This document shows, piece after piece, positions 49,401 to 59,456 of a stretch of 64,000 bases of DNA. Below the pieces are notes generated by a model, which was not told where the DNA came from, did no database searches, and saw nothing but the letters and a program-made list of their open reading frames with translations. Each line of letters starts with the position of its first letter. Position 1 is the first letter of the stretch. The position numbers and the translations under genes are program-made. Origin of the DNA: Euptelea pleiosperma (lineage: Eukaryota; Streptophyta; Magnoliopsida; Ranunculales; Eupteleaceae). The stretch spans positions 6,269,929 through 6,333,928 of the forward strand of contig CM068541.1 of NCBI GenBank assembly GCA_035048495.1. The letters are read 5' to 3'.

Positions 49401-52400
49401 GGGAAAAATTCCCCTACACACCTCTGAGAGGCCTTCTTCGGGACAAAGGGGTCCCCTAGATCGCCGCCGTGACGTCGGCTCTTAAGCGTGGTGGATTGTT
49501 ATGTGCCTGGGTTAAGTAATTAGATCCTCTTCCCCTTGACAGGCCGGTCTTTTGTGGTGGAATGGTCGAGGTACTTATCAGCAACAAATATTCTTTACTA
49601 GGTATGTCTGATTTAGTGGGTTATCTGTCCAACATACTTTTATCTTTTGCATCAGATGTAGACTCTGCGGTTGGTTGTAGCAGCACCATTACTGTTGCAG
49701 CAGGTGCAGTTAAGAAGGCATCAAACATGGCTCATATCAAAGACGGTCTTGATGCAACCAAAGTGGAAGGTTTGAAATCTGTCAATTCCATTGTAGATTG
49801 CAAAAGGATGTTAACTTGCGAACTTTGTAGTTACAAATAAAAAAAATATTTAAAACATAAAAGCTTTCTGGTTTTCAATTCTTTGGAAAGTGGTTTGTGT
49901 GGCTAATTGGGCTCCAAGCTTTTGTAGTCATCAACGGAAGTCTTTTGGTTGTTTAATACTTATTAAGAAGCAAACTGGACCAATAACGTCTCTTCAGTTA
50001 AGTGGAGTTTCAACCTTTTTCTGCATGTTCTTAGTAGTTCATCAGCTACAGAGAAGCGGATATAGGTTTAAATGTTTTTAATCATGCTGTAGGTTTCAAA
50101 TGGCAGATCATGGCACACAGGTGTAGCTGGACATGTGGAGGACTTTGGCCTAATAAAGGATCTTCTGTTTGTTGCTTTGGTTTAGGCTATGTACTCCTTT
50201 TCTATGTGGGCCATATCTGTAACAGCACTGTTTGCTCTGGGTGCTAACCCTTTGTGCTTCCAATGATCCATCATGGAATTCTGAGACTAGCCTATATACT
50301 GAGTCAAGTTCTGCTTTTGTAATCTGCTGTCAAAGATTAATCCTCACAGTATGGCAGGCTTGACCAGCCTTATGTGTAGTTCACATACACGGAACATTTT
50401 GATTGGGTAGAGTTTAAGTGCTTCATGAGAAGTATTCCATACATTGCATGTGGTGATGCCTCCTTTTTTCAACTTTTTCTTCCTTTTTACATCTAATTTT
50501 TTTAGATAACAAGTTTTTTAGTCACTTGTCAAAGATGAGATGCAACGGTGGTTCTTTTTATATGAGGGAAATGATCATTGATTTCTTGCTATATTATGCT
50601 GGCAGATTCTCAAGTAGACGGGGGCATTGGGGGAAAGAAACCTAAATCTTCTGGGAATAAGGGTCCTTCTATGTCTGAGCTCGGTGACTATAATCCCAAG
50701 AGACAGGAGTTTGATCCTGAATATGATAATGATGCTGAGCAATCACTTGCAGAGATGGAGTTCAAGGAAACTGACACCGAAGCTGAGCATGAACTGAAGC
50801 TGCGAGTGTTGCATATCTATTTAAAAAGGTATGTAGTCTTTTTTCTTTGTTTTCTGCCATAGATTCATTCATACATACATGTATATACATCCATAAGTAC
50901 ATAAAAACTTACCAAATACTGAGTGATAAACTGACCACATACTTATAAAAAAATAAAAATAAACTAACTACATCATACAGATGAACAGTAACAGTTGCAC
51001 GCGAGAGAGATTAAATAACTTACACAGACATAATAATATAACAGAAATAACTAGAATTCAGTACATTCCATAACAATACAAATAATGGCACAGTCAGCTC
51101 TGTGAACTATTACTTTGCTATGGAGTGTCTCGATTCATCAATAAATTTATTCGGAAGCCTCTATTTTGGTGCACCTATTTATAGAGAGAACCTTTTTATT
51201 ACTATTTATTTAGTACTTATTTACTTAAACTGTATGATATAATTATGTTAGCTAGTAGGCAATGGAATGTATTATACATGCTTGTAATATAAGACCAATT
51301 TTTTACTACTCTTAACATTACTTTTACAATGAAATATATTTATTGTCTGGGCCCACTTCTCCTTTTATTTTATCCAGTGTTCAAATGTACTGAAAGCTTC
51401 TTGGCAGGCTTGATGAGAGGAAACGCAGGAAAGACTTCATATTGGAAAGAAATTTACTTTATCCTGATCCATTGGAGAAGGACCTCTCCCACGAAGAAAG
51501 GGAGATATATCAACGTTTTAAGGTCTTTATGCGTTTCCATTCGAAAGAAGAGCATGAGGAATTGATTAAAACTGTTATTGAGGAGCACAGGATTTGGAAA
51601 AGAATTCAAGAACTTCAGGTTCGTTGCTTGTCTGAAATTTGACCTCTGCATACTTAATTCTCTTTCTTTTCTTTTGAACACTCATTTTGTGCTGCTTTAG
51701 GAATGAGGCATGCTCATCAGCACGCAAACAATTTTTTTTTTTTTTTTTTTGATAAATAGCATGCAAAAAATTTTTATGGTAACATTTCTCGGAAATTAAT
51801 TGCCAACCACTGGTTATTAATTATCATGGAAGTCTAAGGTACCTGTCAAGTAGACAATTAGGATGGTCCACTAACAGCATGACATGAGGTACAAATCCAC
51901 GGGGTGCATTCCACCATGCAATGAGTCCGGCCAAGGTGGGGCCTACACTCTATGTTACCCACACAGTTTCATTGTTGACCTTCGGCGTCCAAAAATACAT
52001 GTATGCTAATTTATACTTTAGACCTTGACATATTAAAGTTTGTGCTGAATGAACATATATAGCTGTACCTGTATCTGTACCCTCTTTGTTGAAAGTCGGC
52101 ATGTCTAAGTATCAGTAACCGTGTCATAATCAACACCTGTTCCCATGCCTAGGTATAATGTTCTCCAAAAATCAATCCAAGTGGAAGTTTGTAATCATTT
52201 TTCGTAGACTTCTCTGGAATGCTTGCCATCTTGGTTCTGACCATCCAAAAGAATAGGATAATTTGGATGGTGTAATCATCTGATCTGGCCAATTTTTGTC
52301 TCTGAGATCTAATAGCTGGGAGCTGCTGCGCACCATGTGTACTAGAATGCCGTTGATCTAGCATCGGAGCGCTTTATTGTAATTTTGAAGTTATATTTTG

Positions 52401-53601
52401 GATTTACGAAAACCATAAGCACCAAACACATACCCACAAACTGAATTCTATACTGCAAAGATCACTATAACATGTGAACAGAGAGAGCTCCAGGTAGTCC
52501 TCTAGTTCATTCATGGTAAAAATGATGAAAGGATCCATTGCCCCTACTATTTTCTTTTCCCAATGAACATTGTGAGACTGCCTCTGAACTCAACATCATA
52601 GCTCTTGTGGAACTCCTAAACTCATGTTAAAATTATCATGCAGGAAGCTCGAGCTGCTGGCTGTTGTACATCAGCTGAGGCAGATAGATATCTTGAACAG
52701 AAGAGGAAGAAGGAAGCTAAAGAAAGTGCCCCTAAATTGAAGGAAAGCACTCGGGTTGGTCCAAGCGGTAAAGTAATGCAAAGGGGGAATTGCCCCGAAG
52801 GAAAACCTGATGGTAGCCCTCGTGGAGGTGTAAAGGGGTCCGCAAAATTAGAGTCTGGTGGCGAGGATTCCTCCACAACTGCAGGGCAAGCTTCTGCAAG
52901 TTCCTTGGATGATTGGGATATCCAGGGACTTGCTGGGTCAGATCTACTATCTGAAACTGTAAGTATGCAATTCTTGGTTTATAGTATTTTCTAACAAGGT
53001 GGCTTCAAGTTTGGGTTTCGGTACTAGAGCAGATGGATGTTGTTCTTCTCTTTAATGGTTAGTGAAGGTTGGGTTCTAGTAGAACAACCATCTCACTACC
53101 AACAGTGAGTATATTGGTGGGATTACCATCCGTGCGGTACTGGTGCTGATTTAACAGTTGAATACTTTCTTGGTGGATTGGTGAGGAAGCATAAATTTTC
53201 ATGCCATACTTCATCATATACCATCTTAGAGAACAATAAGCTATTCTCTTTTTTTCTTTAAACGGTTTTGGTTCACGAGCTTTCCCAAAAGACATGACTT
53301 TGGATAGATTTGAATGGAGCAAGGATTCGTGCAGCTGACCCTGTACAGATGATGAATGATTTCGGTTCAATCCCATATGTAACATGGATCTATTTTTGGT
53401 GTCTGGCAGGAACAACAGCTATGCCGTGAGATAAAGTTACTCCCTTCTCAATATCTTAAAATGCAGGAGGTCATATCGATGGAGATCTTCAACAGCAACG
53501 TCACCAAGAAATCCGACGCCCATCGCTTCTTCAAGGCCGACCCAAGCAAAGTGGATAGAGTTTACGAAATGCTTGTAAAGAAGGGGATTGCTAAACCGTG
53601 A
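34421..53601 (+). CDS. ADA2: Transcriptional adaptor ADA2, 13 exons over 19 kb
   Basis: Exons are 34421-34473, 37662-37717, 43133-43311, 44062-44127, 44246-44371, 44822-44897, 49052-49115, 49204-49250, 49656-49769, 50606-50828, 51408-51618, 52644-52958 and 53410-53601. The joined frame is 1722 nt, 573 aa, close to known plant ADA2 lengths. A ZZ zinc finger has ligands C50, C53, C65, C68, C74, C77, H87 and H91. A SANT/Myb domain follows at about 105-155 (PDWNADEEILLLEGIEMYG). The conserved middle region holds YDNDAEQSLAEMEFKETD (exon 10). The C-terminal SWIRM domain is at about 485-573. ADA2 links the histone acetyltransferase GCN5 to activators in SAGA-type complexes in the nucleus. The plus-strand gene is stretched by LINEs and TRIMs in introns 2, 6 and 8; all splice sites remain intact. 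Confidence 0.95.
34853..35203. repeat. Family F foldback MITE, copy F3, in ADA2 intron 1
   Basis: It begins with 'ggacaacaatttcctacaac' and ends with 'gtacaccaaaattgttgtca'. Internal blocks 'tctctatggtgaggagatca' and 'atgatgatgagatcatcctc' match F2 in reverse orientation. Confidence 0.55.
36975..37145 (+). mobile_element. SINE-like element S1 in ADA2 intron 1
   Basis: It shares order and words with 48262-48440: 'gagtccaggct', then a B-box-like GGTTCAATCCT (37049-37059), 'cccttgcaca', 'tttgactatcttaaagaagc' and 'ggcctccaaggtttgattt'. The Pol III B-box suggests a tRNA-derived SINE. The A-box is not clear. Confidence 0.45.
38158..42969 (-). mobile_element. RTE-type LINE, full length, in ADA2 intron 2
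   Basis: A 13-bp target duplication, cccaatgattgtg, lies at 38145-38157 and 42970-42982. The element is antisense to ADA2, about 2.96 kb once the nested L1 is removed. Its 3' end has the short catcatcat tail typical of RTE. The endonuclease domain reads in 41964-42422 (IISAYAPQVG, GGDL, YERMYYGYGFGE). The RT region includes IDIIKDMYEGAITSV (near 40900) and the catalytic core FTDDIVLVD at about 38870. Stops and frameshifts break the ORF (for example near 41960 and 41650), so the copy is dead. Confidence 0.88.
38996..40832 (-). mobile_element. 5'-truncated L1-type LINE nested in the RTE element
   Basis: An 11-bp duplication, gaaactcactt, flanks it (38985-38995 and 40833-40843), and a T-run at the left end is its poly(A). 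On the minus strand the frames include the RT motif FADDTIFF (about 40725), the downstream region LVNWDRICKLKEEGGLG and a C-terminal zinc-binding RT region (39139-39590). The frames shift between 39590 and 39806. The RTE protein resumes at the same residue on the other side (ETSEF), which proves nesting. Confidence 0.88.
45572..46380 (-). mobile_element. RTE-type LINE 3' fragment in ADA2 intron 6
   Basis: It starts with a catcatcat tail and 'aagccttttcccaacggtat', then follows the same order as 38158-38980, including the RT core region (gtcatctgcaaataacata). It is 5' truncated at about 46380 and has frameshifts. Confidence 0.7.
46660..48140 (+). mobile_element. L1-type LINE 3' portion in ADA2 intron 6
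   Basis: On the plus strand, 46830-46905 plus 47173 onwards reads as a LINE region (RLSSCAKVRFEDDTW, then NSLKSEYAT). 47523-47852 holds the zinc-binding RT end (SRVIFFLWIAVHD, MYALCKKDAETVDHLLLH). It ends in a poly(A) run at about 48124-48140. It is 5' truncated and broken by stops. A TRIM is inserted in it. Confidence 0.75.
46903..47167 (+). mobile_element. TRIM retrotransposon nested in a LINE
   Basis: The short LTRs start TGTTAG and end TTTAACA: 46903-46977 (75 bp, with a 44-bp internal deletion) and 47049-47167 (119 bp). A primer site GGTATCAGAGCC (46979-46990) matches the usual initiator-Met tRNA site. A purine-rich GAGGGGGCA precedes the 3' LTR. The 5-bp duplication cagag flanks it at 46898-46902 and 47168-47172. 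There is no coding capacity, as expected of a TRIM. Confidence 0.82.
48262..48440 (+). mobile_element. SINE-like element S2 in ADA2 intron 6
   Basis: It has the same order of blocks as S1, with GGTTGAATCCT at 48338-48348 as the B-box-like word and 'tcttcaagaagcaatgatgt' further on. Confidence 0.45.
49261..49580 (+). mobile_element. TRIM retrotransposon 10 bp inside ADA2 intron 8
   Basis: The two 84-bp LTRs (49261-49344 and 49497-49580) begin TGTTATGTG, end CTTATCA and differ at 3 positions. The duplication gcaac flanks it at 49256-49260 and 49581-49585. The primer-site position just after the 5' LTR reads gctattagagc, close to ggtatcagagc. No protein is encoded; a 61-residue open frame inside it is spurious. 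It is orientation-neutral by coding, and strand is taken from the primer site. Confidence 0.83.
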
Positions 53602-54130
53602 CTAGCACCCTGTTTTCCCCCGACGTTTTTGTATTCAAATTTTGTTTATGAAAGTGTTCATAAGAGGGCATGCCCCTATACTATGCACGGTTACCTGCCA
53701 ACTCATTGATCAAATCCACTCAATCAGTGGGTCACCTCTTGGATTTTGCAGAGCACATCAGACCGATCGTCCACTTCTAACCGCACGATGTATGAACCTT
53801 TTTCTGATCGTTACCTTATATCTTCCGGTGAGTCGAGCTCTAGCTATAGACTGGCTGCGACTTATTGATCCAATGTGTTCAATAACAAACTAATCAGACA
53901 AGGCAGACTGAATTCACACTTCATGAGAGGCCTAAAATATAAACTTGCTTTGTCATGTTTACTTCAATTATACAGCCAGCTCAAAATTATAATTCTAGAT
54001 TGGAAGTTTAGGATCCTCTGGACCTAGGTTCTGATTTGTGGCTATGCCTTATTGCTGCATTAAAGAGGTGACCATTGATTGGATTTTGATGTTGTGGATT
54101 GATCAGTTGGTGAACCATGTGCACGCTTTG
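53602..54130. other. ADA2 3' flank, no gene seen
   Basis: This should hold the ADA2 3' UTR, but no unambiguous polyadenylation signal was picked out. Nothing else was recognised. Confidence 0.4.
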
Positions 54131-54422
54131 TGAATACGAGTCACGTGTCACACTCTTAGAGGGCGCTAACTGTATGGGTGTTTGGCCAATCAGTAGGTGA
54201 ACCCGCAAACCAAAAATCAGCCTGATTAGTGATCTACAACCTTTTGATCTTTGCACCCAAATAACGCTAAACTATGCTCAAATTCCTACTGTTAAAATCA
54301 ACCCATGAAAATAACTTAAATCCAACGCTTAGAAATCACTGATCAGGTTTACTTTGAAGAAGGATATGCCACGTGGCTCGTATTGTGGGCTGTGACAGGC
54401 GCGCTGTGACCAAAGTTTTACT
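54131..54422. repeat. Family A foldback copy A7, left end lost
   Basis: The arms 'gtcacgtgtcacactcttag' and 'atgccacgtggctcgtattg' are inverted. The right end reads AAAGTTTTACTT and the left GAGTAAAAC is missing. It lies about 530 bp downstream of ADA2. Confidence 0.6.
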
Positions 54423-54590
54423 TACCAAATGGTGGTTCCCACCATCTTGAATGATCCAGTGGTGGAACTTATGAGAGCATTTTAATACTGTACACCCAAC
54501 ATACAAATCGATAAATAAAATATGCCTGATTTTATAACTAATTATTTTGTTCGTTAATTTAATTATAAAAACTTATCAGAAAATAATATA

Positions 54591-54694
54591 AAGGCCTGTC
54601 TGGATTGCCATTTTTGCGCTAGAAAAGGAATTGCCGAAAAATCTCTTAAAAAACAAAATTTTTTGGATAAAAAATGGCTACTCAAACAGGCCTT
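54591..54694. repeat. Small foldback MITE with AAGGCCTG ends
   Basis: The left end AAGGCCTGTCTGGATTGCCA pairs with the right end TGGCTACTCAAACAGGCCTT over a 104-bp element. The ends resemble those at 25574-25725. Confidence 0.55.
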
Positions 54695-54997
54695 ACGAAT
54701 TTTAAAAACACGCGAGGAAAAAACCAGAACTTAAGATCAGAAGCAAAAAACCACTTCCGTATAAACCGGGTCAAATTCTTGAGGCCTTGAAGGAAACTCC
54801 GCCCTTGCCCGACAATGACCAAAACACCCCCACACTTTTTGTAAATTGACCAGGTCCACATACTTCAGTTACAAAAATACTAAGTAAAATTCCAAAACTG
54901 ACCTTTGATTAAAAAAATAAGAGGAAACAACACAATTTTGTGGATGGCAAGAGATTCGTAATGCAAAAATATTGGAGGCTCAATCAACCAATAAAAT

Positions 54998-55178
54998 GGG
55001 TCCAGTCTAACAAATCTCCTAGGTCAAAATCAACTTGATTTGGATGATTGTAGTCATCCGATCCATCGACTTTTCTCCACCATAAAGAAAAGAATGTAAT
55101 GTTTTGGATGGTTGAAATCATCTGATCAGGTTGATCTTGATCTTGGAGTTCTCCTAGGTGGAAAGGACTAGTGGGTCC
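54998..55178. repeat. Imperfect foldback element
   Basis: Left blocks 'gggtccagtc', 'tctcctaggtc' and 'gtagtcatccgatcc' are mirrored by 'ggttgaaatcatctgatc', 'ttctcctaggtgg' and 'gactagtgggtcc'. No coding capacity was seen. Confidence 0.5.
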
Positions 55179-55638
55179 TGAGTCCTGACCATCGGACAGG
55201 ATGAGATGGTATCTCCTAAGCCAAAATTTGACCCGATTGTATCACACCTACCATCCGATCTGCAACTTTACGTTGGTCACTTAGAATACATGGTAGGGCC
55301 ATTTTTGTCATTATATCAAAAGGAGAAGTATAATATACTATAGTAGTATTATAAGTATACTACTCTGAGCTCTCCCTACCATACACTCACTGTACGACCT
55401 GTTGGACGATCCTAATTATCCGATCTACTGATTTTATTTTCAACAATCATAGCCAATAATTCAGAAAAAAAAAAACTTCTAGTTTTCTGATGGTCAAGAT
55501 AATCAAATGGGGTTGATTGTCAATGGTAAGATCTACTAGATGGGGCCCACTGCTCCACGTAAACATTGGAGACCCAGGCCAGTAGTACTCTATTTCGTAG
55601 TAGACGTATCTCCTTATTAAACTACAAAACAAAAGCAG

Positions 55639-55923
55639 GAGTAAAACTTTGATGAAATATGAGCCACGTGGCACACTCTTAGAGGACTCTGACCGTATGG
55701 ATGTTTGGCCAATCCTTAGGTGGGCCTACAAACAAAAAATCAGCCTTATTAGTGATTGTGAACCTTTGGATGTTTATACCTCAAATAATGGTAACAAATG
55801 CTCAAATTCGCACGGTTAAAATGAACCCATGAAAATAACTCCAATCCAACGCCTAGAAATCACTAATCAGGCTGAGAGCGTGCCACGTGGCTCATATTGC
55901 GCGCTGTCATCAAAGTTTTACTC
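55639..55923. mobile_element. Family A foldback MITE, copy A8, upstream of the pectinesterase
   Basis: Termini GAGTAAAACTTTGATG and CATCAAAGTTTTACTC are perfect. The right arm is shortened (the 'catccatacggtc' block is gone), so the element is 285 bp instead of about 400. It ends about 440 bp before the QRT1-like ATG. Confidence 0.7.
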
Positions 55924-56360
55924 AATTTGGGAAAAAGAGCAGTGGCGTTTTAGTCATTTCCTAGGAATTCGAGTTTTTAGAAAAGCGGGGGATTCAGTTT
56001 CAGCTGAAGCATAACCGTCGCTTGAATTTTACTACCACGTCTCAGTGATCAACTCGGACTCCATGAGAAGATCTTTTCTCTTTCTATTGCTACCCATTTC
56101 ATGAGTCATGACCGACCTTTTCCCCCCCACAATACAAACTCCTCCTCCTCCTCCTTTTCCGTCTCCTTCTCCTTTTTCTTCTCTTAAATGGTTTCCTTCT
56201 TTCTCTCCAACTCTGAGCCTCAAGAGGACTACAAAAGACAATCAACCAAGCTTTTCTATTTATTATCTTCACCTCCGTCTCACCCCTTCATCTCCACCTT
56301 TTGTAACTTGCAAAATCCGAAATACCCACAAAGGAAATACAGTAAAAACAGAGAGAAGCC

Positions 56361-58025
56361 ATGAATTCTTCACTTTTTAGTCCTTTAATACTGGTTTTGA
56401 TTGTTTTTCTGGGTACCCAATTTGATGTCTGTGCGAGTGATGATCGTTTGCCGGGGAATTTTATTACTTGGGACGATATGAGAGTGGAGAACTACTCTGG
56501 GAGTAGTCATTTGAAAGATGGGGGGAATCATGACGTTCTTGTTGTAGCCAAGGATGGATCAGGAGATTCGGTTACAGTTCAGGGTGCAGTCGATTTGGTT
56601 CCATATGATAATACAGAGAGGGTGAAGATTTTGATACTCCCGGGGATTTACAGGTCAGTATGAGAAAGTAGTAATGTATTTTATTTGGGAGTGTTTTTCT
56701 TTTGGGGTGTTTTTGATACTTGCGGATCTTTTGCATCTTCTGTTTGCAGATAAACAGTAATACTAAATTAAATTATTTGATTTTCATGATTTCCATGGGT
56801 TTTGTGCACTAAAATTCTTACTTTATGATGATTTTAATTCTACTTAATACTTGCAGAGAAAGGGTTTATGTTCCAAGAACCAAGCCTTACGTTTCATTCA
56901 TTGGAAATCAAGACTCCAAGACCGTGATTACTTGGCATACTAAAGCTTCGGATAAAGATGCCAATGGGCAGGAAATTGGGACTGCGTATACAGCTACCGT
57001 TGACGTGGAATCCGATTACTTCTGTGCAACAGGCATCACTTTCGAGGTAACAAATAACTGTTTCAACATGTCTTGGTTTCAGCAATTCAGAAACTACAAT
57101 AAGAACATCGCCAACTACATAAACGGATATAATTTAGTCTCTGCGGATTTTGATTGTTATATATGTTTATGGGGTTGTTGCAGAATACAGTAGTTGCAGT
57201 GCCAGGAATGGTAGGGATGCAAGCTGTCGCATTAAGAACAGCAGGAGACAAATCCATGTTCCATGGAGTCAGGATTCTGGGTTCACAGGACACTCTCTTA
57301 GACCTAAGTGGAACCCACTACTTCTACCAATGCTACATTGAAGGATCTGTTGACTTCATTTTTGGTAACTCAAAATCACTCTATCAGGTAATCCACTTGA
57401 AGTATTTGAAGATCTCTTATTAAGAAATCTGTTTTGTGATTCTGATATTAGAAATGGGTATCCTGGTCCAGGACTGCACTATTCATTCAACGGCGAGACG
57501 TTATGGAGCAATTGCAGCATCACATAGGAATTCGGCAGTAGAGGATACCGGGTTCTCTTTCGTAAAATGTAGAGTGAATGGGACAGGGAGAATCTACTTG
57601 GGAAGAGCCTGGGGTAGTCATTCAAGAACAGTCTATTCTTACTGTCATTTAGATGACATTATAACTCCTACTGGATGGAGTGACTGGGGATACCCATCAA
57701 GGAGAGAGTAAGAATATATTTAATGATAAACTTGACTAGAGAATTGATTTTCATGCACGATTGTAGAAACTGAATTTTGAAAATAATCTGACCTTCCTAG
57801 TTCTCAACTATGAGAATGTTTTACACATGTTTGGAATTTAAAATTTATAATTGGACTAAAACTTAACTTTGAATCTACAGGACTGTGTGGTTCGGGGAAT
57901 ACCACAATAGAGGTAAAGGAGCCAATTCGAGGAGACGGGCACCATGGGCAAAATCTAGCTATGAGGAAGCAAGGCCTTTTCTGGATACAAATTATATAGA
58001 TGGAGATCAATGGCTAAGGCTTTAA
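56361..58025 (+). CDS. QRT1: QRT1-like pectinesterase, 5 exons
   Basis: Exons are 56361-56653, 56857-57046, 57184-57387, 57472-57707 and 57881-58025; the product is 355 aa. Residues 1 to about 25 form a secretion signal, so it should act in the cell wall. It de-esterifies homogalacturonan (family CE8). All catalytic positions can be placed by spacing: Q174 (QAVAL), Q196 and D197 (GSQDTL), D218 (GSVDFIFG), R274 and W276 (LGRAWG). The protein ends GDQWLRL, as in Arabidopsis QUARTET1, which is needed to separate pollen after meiosis. There is no N-terminal inhibitor (PRO) domain. The exon 1 leader has a C/T-rich stretch (56110-56225). The QRT1 name is by motif recognition, not alignment; another member of the same small clade is possible. 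Confidence 0.9.
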
Positions 58026-58206
58026 GTCTTTTCCATTTATATTTTACTTTCTCGTACACGTCAATTTCTTGTGCAACAGGGCTACTTAAGCCAGCCCCCA
58101 TGAGTTCAATGTTGTGAGCCACGTGTCCAATAATATTGGACTTGGGTAATATTTCTTAGGATGAGAATAGTGATTACAGTTTTTTTTTTCTTTTTTTTCG
58201 AGTCGT

Positions 58207-58372
58207 GCTACATCACGGATAACCGGAGAAAAATATGTGCGGTTGAGGCAAATTGACAGTTGGATTCAAGAGATCCACGCAGTTATTGCCTCGTGGACTG
58301 TGTTACTCTTGAATCCAATGGTCAATAGCCTCAAAACCGCACATATTTTTGTCCGGTTATCTGTGGGATAGC
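58207..58372. repeat. Foldback hairpin downstream of the pectinesterase
   Basis: The arm 'gctacatcacggataaccgg' with 'aaaatatgtgcggttgaggc' pairs with 'gcctcaaaaccgcacatatt' and 'ccggttatctgtgggatagc'. T-rich tracts flank both sides. It would form a stem of over 60 bp in RNA. Confidence 0.6.
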
Positions 58373-58385
58373 ATTTTCCTGTTTT

Positions 58386-59456
58386 TTTTATTTTTTTTCA
58401 GTTTACTCTTTTGAATTACATTTATTTATTTGAAAAACACAATTTTTTTCCATTTCAGTTGAAGAAGACTTGAAGAATTGTAGTTGCTTACTTTTAAGCC
58501 TAATATAAGCCTCTTTCTCACACTGGCGCATTTTTGGGTGGATTATGTGATTCTTCTATTCTCCTCTTTTTTCTTTGAGTTTGATCAGCAAACTAGTTAA
58601 TGGTTTTGATAAGTTTTGTTGGCCATATCGACTGGCTCAATGAGTGTAACGAATTCCATTGTTTACCATGCAAGGATGCCCATAACAAGGGGTGGTCAAT
58701 GTATGAAGATATGGACCATGCTCACATAAAAAACTGCTCCACAAAAAAAAAAAATCCTCCACATGTATTACTGCAAAAAGGGTAGAAGCACAAACACAAA
58801 CCTCCATCACACAACACCCAGAAGGTCACCATGTCTGAGTTCTCAAACAAAGAAAGAAAGAAACGTAACCCAGACCACATTGAACTTGATCCAATATCCC
58901 ACCTGTGGTTATCCCTGCACCTGAACTGTTTCAGAAATATGATCCCTTAACAAGTTGATCATTAGTCTCAACAGTGAGTTGGTGCATTTTGGTCACGCAA
59001 GCCACTTAAAATCCAAGTTAAAATCACACAATGTGAAAAGAAAATCCATTTAGATGCAGAAAAACAAACAAGCAGATTCATTCCAAACATTATATGGAAT
59101 TTATTTCCATATATATATATATTACATAAACATGACTAGTGGTAGAAAATGCAGTTTCAAGTTGCTGGCAAACGGCCGCAAACACAAACTGGAACTCCTC
59201 AGACTCTAACAGGGAAGGGGCTTCTCCAAACCTGATGTCAATCTCAATTACAATTTCTGAATTGATCTGTTAAGAGCTAAACCTACCACGAATCTCTAGT
59301 TTCTTGCTTTAGAGCTGCCATATAAGTCAAAAAAAAATGAACTAGAACCCCACGTCATTTCTCTATCATATTTACAAAAACTAACACCCAACACTGAAAG
59401 ATTTTCAAGATCTTCCCTCACATATCATCAAAACATGGCATCAATCAATTTACATC
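58386..59456. other. Intergenic and 3' flank of the BAH-Agenet gene
   Basis: AT-rich with an AT run at 59112-59122. The part next to 59457 is probably the 3' UTR of the minus-strand gene. No further gene was recognised. Confidence 0.4.

Noticed and set aside
49300..49485. A small gene in ADA2 intron 8
   Set aside because: It lies entirely within the TRIM between and across its LTRs.
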